Of a stretch of DNA of 64,000 nt, positions 46,228 to 57,119 are shown piece after piece; position 1 is the stretch's first letter; the number at the start of each line of letters is the position of its first letter. The notes below the pieces were generated by a model. That model saw only the letters and a list, made by a program, of their open reading frames with translations. It was not told the origin of the DNA and did no database searches. A program made the translations under genes and the position numbers. Source of the DNA: Tupaia tana (lineage: Eukaryota > Chordata > Mammalia > Scandentia > Tupaiidae); NCBI GenBank assembly GCA_026018925.1, contig JAKSZU010000027.1, forward strand, positions 4,888,198 to 4,952,197, in the 5' to 3' direction.

Positions 46228-46270
<43 letters not shown>
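46045..46270. repeat. CA microsatellite, SINE scrap and (TA)n
   Basis: (CA)n at 46,048-46,076. A scrap with AGGTCCCCATGCTGCAATCC at about 46,160-46,185 resembles a family B body in minus orientation. A (TA)n of about 18 units lies at 46,233-46,268, flanked by TATGATTTC and TCATAG, so it can fold into a longer hairpin. Confidence 0.7.
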
Positions 46271-46379
46271 TAGCAACAGGTTTCTCATACATCTAATGAC
46301 ATTAGTAAGTACTAAATATTGATCTGGAATTGTTTAAAACTCTATCTGATTGCATGGTAAAGAAAAAGGAGTAGGCCTT

Positions 46380-47140
46380 AAAACAATGTAAATTTTATGG
46401 TCAGAGTATTGTCTATCCTGGAAAATGTTTTATTGTACCTGAGAAAAATGTAAATTCTGCTCTTATGGGGTATAAATGTTCAATAGGTGAGTTTATAGGG
46501 TTAGCTAAGTCTTCATTTCCTTGTTTTTCTGTTGCTTAGTTGTGCTCATTACAGAATGAGACTTAAGATGGGATATTAGAGTCTTCAGCTATTACCATTT
46601 GACATTGTTAGTCTATTTTTAATGTCAATTTTGTCACTTCTTCATCCATTTTAGAGCTCTATTGTAAGCTGCATGTGTGTTTATAATTATTAAATCTTCC
46701 TGAAGAATAACTCTTTTGTTATTATGATAATATGTTCCTTTTTGTTTATAATATCTTTTTTTAAGAGAGATTTGGCCATAGGGCACGTGCACTTACCTGA
46801 GAGACACAGAGACAGAAAGCAAGAAATTACCTCTGTGGGGATGGCCATGCTATAATCCCTTCTCTATTATCCTCTCAGGATTTGGGGCATGCATACACAT
46901 GCACCTGGCATGAGTCTCAAGCTGTTGGGTCCGGGACTCAAACTGCAGTTGGCCACGTGGGAGTCCAGCAACATAACCTTTATGCCATCTGCTGGTCCCT
47001 ATAATAACATTTTTATTTTAATGTTTGTTTAGTTTGATTTTTAGTATAACCACTCCAGCTTTCTTATGGCTGCCGGTTACATATTATTTCAATCAATACT
47101 CATAAATGAGGCTGCTCTACAAGTTTTCTTTTACTGGGTA
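46380..47140 (-). mobile_element. Second old L1 LINE ORF2 fragment, split by a SINE
   Basis: GTATTGTCTATCCTGG, GTAAATTCTGCTCTTATGG, GAGTCTTCAGCTATTACC, and beyond the SINE TAGTATAACCACTCCAGC match antisense L1 ORF2 in order. It overlaps in L1 coordinates with the element at 41-42 kb, so it is a separate copy. Confidence 0.8.
46757..46999 (-). mobile_element. SINE family A-long nested in L1
   Basis: GGCCATAGGGCACGTGCAC end, purine tract, body, head ending CATCTGCTGGTCCC. TATAATA beside each end (46,749-46,755 and 47,000-47,006) is a likely target duplication. Confidence 0.92.
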
Positions 47141-47329
47141 AGACATTAATGTTATATTTGCTTTTTTTTCTCTTAAAAGAAAGTTTTTCTTCTTTTTTGA
47201 TGTTTTGAAAAATATACCAATTATTCATAAATTCTGAAACAGTCATATAAATTATAAGCTTAGCCATTAGATAATTTCAGAGACATATGGTTAATTTCGT
47301 AGTACTGTGGTGCATTTAAAATGAACTTT

Positions 47330-47480
47330 TAGTGATTCATAATGCAATATATAGGGAGAAACGGCACAATTTCTGGGCTTACGTTGAAATAGTTCAGGAA
47401 AGAGAAAATATCTAAACTCTAGATAACTGTTGAAGCTGGGTGGTGGTGAGGGTTACATGGAATTTTGTTGTATTACCCTT
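47330..47480 (+). mobile_element. Old L1 LINE 3' end fragment
   Basis: CTCTAGATAACTGTTGAAGC, TGGGTGGTGGTGAGGGTTAC, then TTTTGTTGTATTACCC match the plus-strand 3' UTR of old L1s. Confidence 0.55.
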
Positions 47481-47965
47481 TGTTTTTGTTGTTGTTCTTT
47501 TTGGGGGGCATTTTAACTTTTTTGCGATATAAAATAGACAAATAATTTCCAGATTTATTTTATCTGAATTTCTAAGTATGAAGCTGACATGCAGAATTTG
47601 TATTTTTAATAACTCTCTCAAGTGATTAGAAATATTGCCTAAGAGATGTTCAAAAGTCTTCAGATGGAAAGTGTATGGAGGGGTGGGAATTGATAAGACA
47701 AAGTGGACAAGACACTGCGTAGAGGTGATTTTTACAGAGGGGAACAAAAAGGGGGTAAATGATGTGTACAACAGCTCAGGCACATCAGTTGGGTAGCAGG
47801 AAAGAGAGAGTTGTGGGGCTAAAACAGGAAGAAATTGGATGAAAATTTGTATTTAGAAAAAGTGTACTCCCTCCCTTCCAATAGAGCATGCAGACTCCAG
47901 GCGGAGAAATATACACCCCCAGGTAGGATTTTGAAGCTCTTTCCTTTAGAGAGATTCAGTGACCC
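47481..47965. other. Unassigned sequence
   Basis: A 123-codon minus-strand frame (47,412-47,783) has random-looking composition. Nothing recognised. Confidence 0.35.
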
Positions 47966-48022
47966 TCAATAATATAATATAATATAATATAATATAATAT
48001 AATATAATATAATATAATATAT
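47966..48022 (+). repeat. (AATAT)n pentanucleotide microsatellite
   Basis: About eleven near-perfect units. Confidence 0.97.
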
Positions 48023-48319
48023 ACGTTGGTGCTTGAGTGCCTGTTTTGTGTCAGCACTGTCACAGTCTCTCAGAAATGTGAAAGTTGCTTTAAGGAGAAC
48101 CTCATCTTGTCGGAGAGCTCATACTGACTTTCCGAAAACAATAAAGAACACTAGAAGATTCCAGATATATTCCAACTTACAAATAGCTATTTGACGTGTA
48201 CTCTCATACAAATACCACCTGTTCTGGGAAGGTTACCTAGGACCCACTCCCATGTGCTTTGACCCAAAACACCAACATTTTACATGTCTCTGATGTGCAA
48301 TTGATCAGGTTCCAAACTT

Positions 48320-48570
48320 TTTTTAATAAGATAATAAGAGAGATTTTTTTGCTATAGCACACGTGTGCGCACCAGAAAGACAGAGAATGACAGAGAGAGA
48401 GAACATGAGAAATCACACCCCGGGGGGGATGGCCATGCCACAATCCCTTCTCCCCCAGTGTCTTCTGGGGATTTTGGGCACACACGCACATGCACCTGGC
48501 GTGGGTTTCAAGTCTCTAGGTTGGCCATGTGGGAGCCCAGAGACATAACCATCATGCAGTCTGCTGGACC
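48320..48570 (-). mobile_element. SINE family A-long
   Basis: TTTGCTATAGCACACGTGTG end, body with CACCCCGGGGGGG, shortened head. Target duplication CAGGTTCCAAACTT (48,306-48,319) and CAGGTTCCAATCTT (48,571-48,584). Confidence 0.95.
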
Positions 48571-48584
48571 CAGGTTCCAATCTT

Positions 48585-50830
48585 GTCTTCACTACTTGCT
48601 AGACTGCTTTTCCCAGATTCCTTTATGGCTAACTTGGGCCAATAGAACATGGGAAGAAGGAGAGAGAGGATGCATCTTCAAGCCCTCCCATGTATGATTT
48701 TTCCCTCACTGAGCTGTGGAGAATCAGTCACTGAGGTGAACTCAGTAGCTTCAAGATGGAAGAAGACACTCAAGTCTATTGATCGGGGTTTGGAAGAATA
48801 TGGTTTGCTTACTAGTGATAGCTAGCTTAGATACTGGGTCAGTGAGGACTTGTATCACACTGACCCAGTGAAATCGGGGATTATTGTCTCACACAGGTCA
48901 GCTTTTCCCTAGCTAGTTCACCATTTTTCCTGCTTTCTTATCACTCTTAGCAAGGAAAAATATGAGTCTCACAGCACCCAGAGAAGTGCGGGGAGAAGTG
49001 ATGGCTTTCCTTTGACTCTTTGTTCCCACGTAGATATGTAACCGGCTGTTCTATGCACGGCAGGGAAGGCTGCGGAAGGTTTCAAAAGACCACAGAATGC
49101 TCATTTCGAATAAGCAATGGATAAGAACAACAATAACTGTAATACCATTAATGGCAATAATAATAAACATTAATCTCTCTTCAGCAGGCCCTGAATGCCG
49201 CTCAGTGTCCTGAGGGTCATTATGACTTGGGTGTGACGAGGCCCTGCTGTGACCTTTTTCTGAGGCGTAAGGGGGAGGGAGACACAAACCTCTGAGCCTG
49301 GCACACAATAGAACATAAGCTCTTTCTCTCCATTGCTTTTCATGTGAAGCCAGTGGAGTTCTGTCAGGGCAAAAGCTTTCTACAGAGCCTCCCAGAATGA
49401 GATCGCCTGGTGCCGAATGCTTTTACTGGAGAGCACAGGCAGGCATTATGAAGTCAGTAATTTCTCCTGCTTGCAGTCTTGAATTAGGCCACATGGCAGA
49501 GCTTTTTAGGTTGATAAAAAAAAAATACCACAGAACTTTAGAAAAATGGTAACGCCTTATTAAATTATTTGAAATCTCTGGAGTTGCATCTCTTACAGTT
49601 CCAAATTGGCATACCTGTTAACTTGGAGTGTTCACATTTCTCTAAAATATTATTGTATTTAAGACAGAGTGCTATCCCCAAACTGCACATGAATTACAGA
49701 GTCGGGGAAAGAGAGCGAGAAAACGAGAGAGAGACTCACGGTTTCCCGGCTTAAAAACCTTTCCCACAATTAGTAGTTAGTAGCTTTCAGAAACATTTGC
49801 TGGAGAAGTAACCACAGTCAAATCGCATAATTGTGCCCCCCCACCCCTCCTTCTCTCTTTTCTTTTATTCCAGGGTTTTGAGTGCTGGTCTAAGAGCTAT
49901 AATTTCATCTTTAGGCATATTTCTTCAGGCATTCTTAATGAGGCGTTTGATGTGTCCAGTCCTGCCTTCCTTGATTTCAGCCTTTTAGGGATTTGGGTTT
50001 GGGAGAGTGTGGGAAACAGGGAACATGGAATCCCACCATGCTGCTGAGAAAATACACTCTGAGGATTCAAAGAGATTGTTAATCGTCCTGTTTCTCCTTT
50101 AGGCAGTGCTGTATCTACCAGTATGCTAGACAGATAATTTTCCATTCTCAAATATTTATTGCAGGCCCACCGTAGGCCGTGCATAGTCTAGCATGAGAGA
50201 GGCCAAAGCGTTGGTATCTCATTTTTAAAAAGCTTTCAAATATGTGGGCATTTCAGGAGTTAGGCACTTCTCTTCTTTTGAACTCAGGTTAAGAGTAGCT
50301 AAATAATCTACTTTTATTACTTTGCGCATGAGCATAAGAAACACTCTGTATACAATTGGAGTTGGCCTGTCCGGTTTACATAATTGCCTTAAATATGTCC
50401 TCAATAATTATTTGCCCTGTAAGTAAGAGAGTTATGAAAACAGAAGACCTTTAGATGAATCTCTAATAACTGAAATTAAAGTTATGCTAAAGTACATAAA
50501 GCATTTGCAGAAAAATTCAGTATCCCCACAGTGGCAGCCTGAGTTATTTCTCATCCCGGGACTTTGTGTGTGCCGAGTTACTGATGGCTTACTTCACTCA
50601 CGTTCCTTATGAAGTTGAGCTGGGCACCTCATTGTGTCACGTAAACAGTGCGACACATAATAGATTTCCGATCTAGTCCACACAACCCTGTACTACAGCT
50701 TTCCAACAAATTAAGTACCATTAAAAAAAGGGGATATGTTTTAATAGTGAAATTAAGTAAGAAATCATTTTTTAGTTTTGACTTGGCTGTGATTGAAGGA
50801 AAGTGGGTAACATTAGAAAGTGCAGGAGGT
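48585..50830. other. 2.2-kb stretch without recognisable mobile elements; candidate conserved noncoding DNA
   Basis: Neither strand shows a SINE, MIR, L1 or L2 block. Short A or AT tracts and one (GA)n near 49,710. AT-rich motif texture (TAATTATTTGCCC, TTACATAATTGCC near 50,380-50,420) is like conserved enhancers. No coding frame recognised. Confidence 0.35.
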
Positions 50831-51016
50831 TAGGGCTCAGCGGAGGGGCCGCGGAGGCTGAAATGCTGGGCTCTGCAAGCTGAGACCAAATGGGATGCCG
50901 GGATTCATTCCTGGTTCAATTCAAAGGCCAGGTGCTGCGCTAAACCCCTGTAGTCCCAGCTACTAGGGAGTTCAAGAAAGGAGACCTATCAATGAATGAA
51001 CGAACGAACGAACGAA

Positions 51017-51055
<39 letters not shown>

Positions 51056-51057
51056 AT
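50831..51057 (+). mobile_element. Composite tRNA-like/7SL-like SINE with (AATA)n tail
   Basis: GGGCTCAGCGGAGGGGCC, B-box-like GGTTCAATTC, then GGCCAGGTGCTGCGC and the Alu/7SL phrase CCTGTAGTCCCAGCTACTAG, ending in (GAAC)n and (AATA)n. Same general plan as the element at 34,728. Confidence 0.7.
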
Positions 51058-51397
51058 GTGTAAGGAAAGGAAATACACAAGAGGATGTAGGTGTAGATAG
51101 ATAGATTTGGCAGAAATTTGGAGATGGATCATTCCATTCTAGCACCGGCTTGAACAGAAGAGAGCATTTGTTTTCTATTTCTTTTTGTGAGACATGGATG
51201 CTCAATTGGATTGGGTTAAAATACCTTTTTTTCTTTTCATTTTCTTTATGCTGTTGTATTGGTTGACATATCTTTTTATTCATCAGGTAATATTTAGGTT
51301 TGCCAATGCGATTTTAAAGGGCAGGGAAAGGAAACAAAAAGGAAACATCAGAAGCAAGATAGAAAATGATTGGCATGAAGAGATTAGGATGCAAGAG
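51058..51397. other. Unassigned sequence
   Basis: Nothing recognised. Confidence 0.35.
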
Positions 51398-51692
51398 GGC
51401 CAGCCATGTCGTGCAGTGATTAAGAACTTGGCAGAGGAAGCCAGACCCCACATGGCCAACCAGGATTTAAGTCCTAGCTCCAGGGCCTAGAGAAAACCCA
51501 GCAGGAGTGTGTGCCTAGGATCCTGCTGGGATGCAGAAATGGAGAAAGAGAGTCGCAGTGAAATCAGGTCTCATTGTGGGCGCTTTCTCTCTTTATGAGT
51601 GCCCTCCAGAATTAAAAAAGAAAGAGAAAGGAAGGAAGGAAGGAAGGAAGGAAGGAAGGAAGGAAGGAAGGCAAAGCAAAGCAAAGCAAAGC
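51398..51692 (+). mobile_element. SINE family B with GGAA/AAAGC microsatellite tail
   Basis: AGGGCCAGCCATGTCGTG head, B-box region GGATTTAAGTCC, body, ATGAGTGCCCTCCAG, A-rich tail, then (GGAA)n at 51,630-51,670 and (AAAGC)n to 51,693. Confidence 0.85.
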
Positions 51693-52145
51693 AAGAATGA
51701 AACTGTGGAAGAGTGAGTGCTGAGACTAGTGAGATGCCAGGGGCCCCGCATTTGTACACCACTTCGTAAGAGAGCAAAAAATGATGGTAGGAAAAACCCT
51801 CCTAGTAGTGTCTGCCAGGAGCACTCCGGGTGAGCCCTGTAAAGAACATGGTCCCAGCCTCATGCATAAGAAAAAAACAAATAAAAAACTAACAAGAGGA
51901 GGACAATCATCTGTCTGGGAAACAAATGACCTCTAACTGATTGGGCTACAAACTTACTGTGAAAGATGGAGAGAGAGACTTCCGTTTTTCTCTGCGGGCT
52001 GACAGAGCTTAATGTCCTTAGTGGTAAGGGAAGAAACACATACACTGGTGACTTGGTGCCTGAAACTCACACTATCCCAAAGCTGGAGGCAGGGGTGTTG
52101 AAGGGGCAGAGGAGAAGGCTACCCTGGGAGGCATAACATTTTCTT
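51693..52145. other. Unassigned sequence, possible decayed SINE
   Basis: 51,715-51,890 ends in an A-rich tract and may be another worn SINE. The rest is unassigned. Confidence 0.3.
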
Positions 52146-52386
52146 TCTTTTTTTCTTTTTGCTATAGGGCACTTGCACTTGCAAGAGAGAGAGAGAGAAA
52201 GAGAGAGAAGTCACCTCCCAGGGAGGATAGCCACACTGTGGTCCATTCTTCTTCATCCTCCTCTCAGAATTTTAGGTATGCAAGCACACATGCCTGGCAT
52301 GTTTTTCAAGTCACCAGGTCTGGGACTTGAACCACACTTGATCATGTGGGATCCAGGCACTTTAACCACCACACCATCACCTGGCT
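52146..52386 (-). mobile_element. SINE family A-long, diverged
   Basis: TTTTTGCTATAGGGCACTTG end, (GA)n, body with ACCTCCCAGGGAGG, head ending ACCATCACCTGGCTC. Confidence 0.9.
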
Positions 52387-52839
52387 CATCAAAAAATTAA
52401 ATGTTCTGAAACAGAAAGATTGGGGTGGGAGAGGTAGGTCTTTCATGCTGTGCCCCGGAAACTGTGTCAGGGCCTTCACACCAGTGTGGTGGCACTCAGA
52501 ACTGTGACACAGGTTCTAGAGACGTGTTTGACATACAGGGAGTAGATGTTACCAAGGTCCAGCCTTCCTGCTTTTAAGGGAACTGGGTGGACTGGGGCAA
52601 TGAACATCTCAGATGGGACCCAGGACCGAAAACGAGCTTCCTGCCAATGTCCCTGGGTTGCCATAGCAGTAGACTTCTTGTAAGATTTCAAGTGAGGGAA
52701 AGTCACTCTCCAAAATGACTAAGGTGTGATTTCTTGGAAGCCCTGACTGTGCTATATTTAATGTAAATTAGAAAAAAAACCCAAAATTATATTCTGCTCT
52801 TGGCGTGTCCTCCCATGCTTGCTTTTTAAAATAGTTTTA
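52387..52839. other. Unassigned sequence
   Basis: Nothing recognised. Confidence 0.35.
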
Positions 52840-53112
52840 CTGCATGTGCTAAGGTCCATCATACATAGAATTGTTTTTGCGTGTTTTAGAATTTTATATA
52901 AATGGCATCATACGGTTAAGAGGACTGGGGTGAGGAAGGAGAGGTGTGTATGCACTCTGTTATTTGTGTAAAAAAAGCTCTGCAGTGAATAGAGTAAAAT
53001 GTTAACATTTGTTAAATCTGGATGGTGGATATACAGGTGTCTTGAGGTTTTTTTTAATTCCTGTACTCTTCTGTATGTTTGAACATTTGGTTATTTTTTA
53101 AAAATAAAGAAG
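52840..53112 (+). mobile_element. Old L1 LINE 3' end
   Basis: TTGTTAAATCTGGATGGTGG, ATATACAGGTGTCTTGAGG, TTCTGTATGTTTGAACATTTGG-type end running into AAAATAAAGAAGAAG matches an L1M 3' terminus. Confidence 0.65.
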
Positions 53113-53446
53113 AAGAAGAAGAAAAACAAAGACAAAAGCCAGCAAGATGTTGCTGCAGTTCAAGTGTCACGGGATGTTTAAGACTGGTTTTACCTGATAC
53201 GTTTGCAAATTGCTTTGTTGCAAATCCTGAGGCACTTGACCAGTGCGCGTGGAAGCCCTGCCTGTGTGGTGACATGCCAACCTGGGACGGTGGCCGTGTC
53301 CCTGTTAGGACTGCTGAACGTTGGCCACCATCTCTGATTTGTACTTGGCATTGCAATAAAAGTCACAACTACGTCTTCACTTATTGAGTCCAGAAACCCA
53401 GCAAATAGTCACGATTTCGCCTTTTCCCTAACCTACCGACATGAGA
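53113..53446. other. Unassigned sequence
   Basis: No repeat recognised. A 102-codon plus frame starts in the L1 tail and has no domain. Confidence 0.35.
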
Positions 53447-53511
53447 CCCCCAAATAAGGAGGTGACGGCAGAAGGGAGTCTCCCCTCTGCCGTCACCTCC
53501 TTATTTGGGGG
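53447..53511. repeat. 65-bp near-perfect palindrome
   Basis: The arms 53,447-53,478 and 53,480-53,511 are reverse complements over 32 bp with one mismatch (A at 53,473 against C at 53,485) and a single-base centre (T at 53,479). Pairing stops abruptly at A53,446/C53,512. Each arm carries a CArG box CCAAATAAGG (53,450-53,459 and 53,499-53,508). No matching transposon family is known to me. Confidence 0.97.
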
Positions 53512-53519
53512 CCATTGTT

Positions 53520-54000
53520 TCTCCACAAGAATAACAACAGCCTCCCCACTGATATCTTTGATCTGACTCTTCCCATTCCAAATCCTTCTTCAGACATCAG
53601 CAAAAGTGATTTTTAAAAAAAAAAAAAATCAAAATTAGATCATTGTATGTTCCTGCTCAAAGCTTACAGTGACTTCCAAGTGTTCTTTGAATGAAAAACT
53701 GACCTCTACCCACAGCCTAGAAGGCCCTGAGTGATACGACTCCTGTCCATCGTCGATGTCATGCCTGTCCTCTCTTGATTCCTGCTGATGGGCCAGCTGT
53801 TATTAGGTGCAGGAGCTCAGCAAGCTCCTTCTCGCCCCAGGGACCCGTGACTTGCTTCTTTCTTCTGTCTGTAGCCAGTCTCTGCATGGCCAGATCATTT
53901 GCTGACCACAGGGCTCCAGGTAGACTCCCCTTCTTTGCTTTCTTGTTTTTGTTTCTTTCATTCAACTTATTATAGCTTCCAATTGTTTACATGATGGATT
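53520..54000 (+). mobile_element. L2 LINE fragment
   Basis: TTCCTGCTCAAAGCTTACAG, TGACTTCCAAGTGTTC, CTAGAAGGCCCTGAGTGA and later blocks follow L2 3' half order. All frames are broken. Confidence 0.7.
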
Positions 54001-54860
54001 GATTGATAGATGGATCGCCACTCGGCATTCATACTGGCTATCCAGGGTCTCCATTCCCATACATGTGGGGATTCTTCCCCACAGTACATCTAAGACGACC
54101 TGAGTATAGTTGTGCACATGGCAAATGTTCCCTCTCTCAGAGTCCTCTGTGTCTGGAACACGTGACCTAGAAGAGCCGTTCAGATCACTTGCCCCTGACT
54201 TTTGATTAGAAACCAGTGAGTTAAAGAATCGATTTTGGTGGGGAATGGTGGCAGTGACAGCCACAGCAGAGGTTAAATACATTTTCCAGAGAAGGCAGGG
54301 GCCGTGATTCTGTGGCACTGATTTGCTGTCCAGTTCTACGGTGGTGGGCAGTCCAAGCTGGAGTGTGTCTGTCCAGCGGTGGAAGCTGGAATACTGCTGC
54401 TAGACCCATGGCCTGTTTTGGAGCTGTGTTCCTCAGCGTGTAGCTCCTTTGCTTCTGCCCATTTCTCCAGAACTCCTTGTGATTCTACGAGTTACCCCAG
54501 CAAGTGCCTTTTAGCAAATACCTTTTGTGCTTTAATTAGCTTTAGTTGTTCCTGTTTGCTGGTCCAGAGCTACACGAGTCACGTAAGACACACATTTTAA
54601 GAAGGTGCTGGCCACTTGGGCATGAAGTGCCAACCCTGCCCTTGCACTTCTCCGATGGTGAGCGCCCCCTTGAAGGTTGTGCCTAGCTTCTCACTGGCTT
54701 TACTCTACACCCAGCCTGCAGTTACAATAATAATAACATATTAAATTCAGCTTTTCTTGAGGCCTGAAGGTTCTGAAGGTAGGTGATGACTGGCCCACCT
54801 CATAAAGCTAGGTGGTGGAAGACTTCTGAAAGACTAGCTAAGCATGAGCTGCTTACTCTC
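54001..54860. other. Unassigned sequence
   Basis: Nothing recognised. Confidence 0.35.
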
Positions 54861-54944
54861 CTGTCAGGTTGTCAGGAAAGTCATGACATATTTTTCTCTG
54901 TTTTCTGTGCAAAAATGTGTCATGACTTTCCTGATAGTCCAATA
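54861..54944. mobile_element. Mariner-like MITE, copy 2
   Basis: Inner arms TCAGGAAAGTCATGACATA at 54,872-54,890 and its complement at 54,916-54,934 pair over 24 bp with one G-T mismatch around a 15-base loop. Outer ends are similar (GTCAGGTT and, reversed, TTGGACTA). Same family as the element at 33,092. Confidence 0.75.
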
Positions 54945-55185
54945 GAATTAACACATCACTTTTTTCCAGTCTGTGTAAGAGAAAGCAAAGAATAAATTGG
55001 AACTTGGAGAGCTTAATAGAGAAAATCTCTTTTCAGAGAATTATCAATGTGCTACATGCTCCTCCCTCTTTTTACTGGTAGGGGAAGGGTGGGGAAGGTT
55101 AGGTTTTACCCTTACCTCCAAGTGAATGGAGCTTCAAGAGAATAGTTTGCAGTCCTTTAAATCTGCTACAAAGGTTGAAGGACCC
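54945..55185. other. Unassigned sequence
   Basis: Nothing recognised. Confidence 0.3.
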
Positions 55186-55526
55186 AATTCTATTATTATT
55201 ATTATTATTGTAATTATTATTATTATTATTTCTTCTCCTCCTCCTCCTTCTTCTTCTTTTTTAGAGAGAGAAATTTTTGCAATAGGGTGCATGTGCTCAC
55301 AAGAAAGGCAGAAGCACAGAGACAGAAAGTGAGAAATCACCCCCCCCCCCAGGGGGAATGGCCAATGCCACAATCCCTTCTCCTCTATTCTTCTCTCAGG
55401 ATCTTGGGCACACATGCACATGTGCCTGCCTGGCATGAGTTTTAAGCCATCGTGTCTGGAACTCAAACCGCAGTCAACTATGTGGGAGTCCAGTGATGTA
55501 ACCATTTACACCATCTGCTGGTCCCC
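55186..55526 (-). mobile_element. SINE family A-long with (ATT)n/(CTT)n tail
   Basis: (ATT)n and CTCCTCCTCC tract at 55,190-55,258, TTTTGCAATAGGGTGCATG end, a body whose C run has grown to 11 C at 55,341-55,351, and a head ending CATCTGCTGGTCCCC. Confidence 0.93.
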
Positions 55527-56151
55527 CAAGACCAGTGTTTCAGGTGCAGCTCAATTGTGAGAGGTTGTGCTCAGCTTGTTGCCCTTGGGTGACAGAGTAG
55601 AGAAGGCACCGCTGGAAATGGCCAGAACTTTCTGATTTCGGTAAGACAACGGATAAGCCGGTCTCTTGTCAGAGAATTAGAGCTTGTAAGTGAGAGCTGG
55701 CCTGTGTGCTCTGCCCAAGAAAACAGCAGAGAGGAGCTGAGAGATGCGACCCAAAATATGAACTGCCGGAAAGCAGACACTGGTGGAAAGGGTCAGGCAT
55801 GACCAGCTGGAGGGGTTCGAGGTAGAATTCGCAGGTTTGAGGGGACCTGGTGACTGAATTCTGGCCAGTGGAATGTGTTAGAGATGACATAGATTACTGG
55901 TAGACCTGGTCTTTAAACTATTCCAGTTGACCTCGCACAATTAGGAGGAGCCCAGATATCTCCTTCACAGAAGTGACACCTGATCTCCACCGGACAATGA
56001 CATTAGGTTTGGCTCTATTACTGAAGTGCAGTCTAGTCCCCACTAACTCACACGCTTGCTTTGGGAGAGGTCCATGAACTGGTTTGAGATGTAGTGAGTT
56101 GTGGGGCCACAATCTTAGGTATTAGCAGAACCTACCAGGCAGCTGAAAGTC
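55527..56151. other. Unassigned sequence
   Basis: Nothing recognised on either strand. Confidence 0.35.
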
Positions 56152-56159
56152 ATGTTTAG

Positions 56160-56280
56160 GGCCGGCAGGTGGCATGGTGGTTAAGTGCTGACCATGGTTC
56201 AAGTCTCGGACCTGGCGGCTTCTCTCTCTCCTTTTCTTGTCACATTAAATAATAATAATAATAATACATACTTAAAAGGT
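56160..56280 (+). mobile_element. SINE family A-short
   Basis: GGCCGGCAGGTGGCATGG head missing part of the anticodon-side sequence, B box GGTTCAAGTCTC, CT segment and (AAT)n tail. Target duplication ATGTTTAG at 56,152-56,159 and 56,281-56,288. Confidence 0.92.
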
Positions 56281-56400
56281 ATGTTTAGAGTTAACATCAA
56301 GTGGATCTTGTGACTAGAAACATCATCTTCCTATTGTAACCTACAATTCAAAAGGAACCAAAAACCTCCAAATTTTCACATTGAAAAGAACCATAGTTGT

Positions 56401-56560
56401 GGGCCAGCAGGGGGCATGGCAGTGAGGGCACTACACTCCCACATGCTGACAACTGTTTGAGCCCCGAACGTGGCACTTGCATTCTCACTTTCCCTTTCTC
56501 TCTTTCTGGTAAGTGCACGTGCTGTATGGCAAATTAAATGAATAATAACTAGAATTTTAA
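56401..56560 (+). mobile_element. SINE family A-short
   Basis: GGGCCAGCAGGGGGCATGG head, B-box region GTTTGAGCCCC, CT segment, GTGCACGTGCTGTATGGC, AT-rich tail. Confidence 0.88.
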
Positions 56561-56639
56561 AAATCTTAGAAAAGGAATAAAACTACAGTTAAAATCACTT
56601 CCAAAACTGGAATACTTTTAATATTCTAAAAACCTTTAT
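56561..56639. other. Unassigned AT-rich sequence
   Basis: Short interval between repeats. Confidence 0.3.
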
Positions 56640-56830
56640 TGTTTTACTTTTCTTTTTCCCCCGACTGTATTGAAGTATACTCGATAAATAAATAGTGTGT
56701 GTACTTAAGGTGTACAATTGATACTGTTATATTGGTATACATTAGGAAATTATTTCCACAATTGGGCTAATTAGCATATTAATGATCTCTTCATTTATCT
56801 AAATAAACTTCCCTACTGCTACACTCAAGA
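56640..56830 (+). mobile_element. Ancient LINE-like repeat fragment
   Basis: GTATTGAAGTATACTCGAT, AAGGTGTACAATTGATACTG and ATTGGTATACATTAGG match a common old mammalian repeat (ttgaggtataattga... aaagtgtacaattt type). Confidence 0.55.
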
Positions 56831-57102
56831 CCAAAGTTGAGAAGGAAAATCTGCTCGACCCCCACCCCCCAACTCTGGGACTGTAGGATGCAAGAGCAGG
56901 AGAAATCTGTCTGTCTGATGTGGTCACCAAGAATGGCTAAATGTTTAGAAAACCTCTCCATCAAGGGATATTAAACTGGCATCTCAAGAGAGCTTTATAT
57001 CATCAGGTAAACCTCCTCCTTTGGGGGTTGAAAGCCCATTCAATCAGATCTGTATTCATTCATCTGACTTATTAAAAAAAATGAGCTCCTGAAAAGGAGG
57101 TT
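56831..57102. other. Unassigned sequence
   Basis: Nothing recognised. Confidence 0.3.
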
Positions 57103-57119
57103 AAAAGGAGAAGAGTGGA

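Noticed and set aside
39110-47140. An intact L1 ORF2
   Set aside because: Only short blocks can be read. Stops, indels and insertions break every frame.
53447-53511. MADE1 or other known palindromic MITE
   Set aside because: The sequence does not resemble MADE1, there is no TA target duplication (flanks GA and CC), and no second copy in the window.
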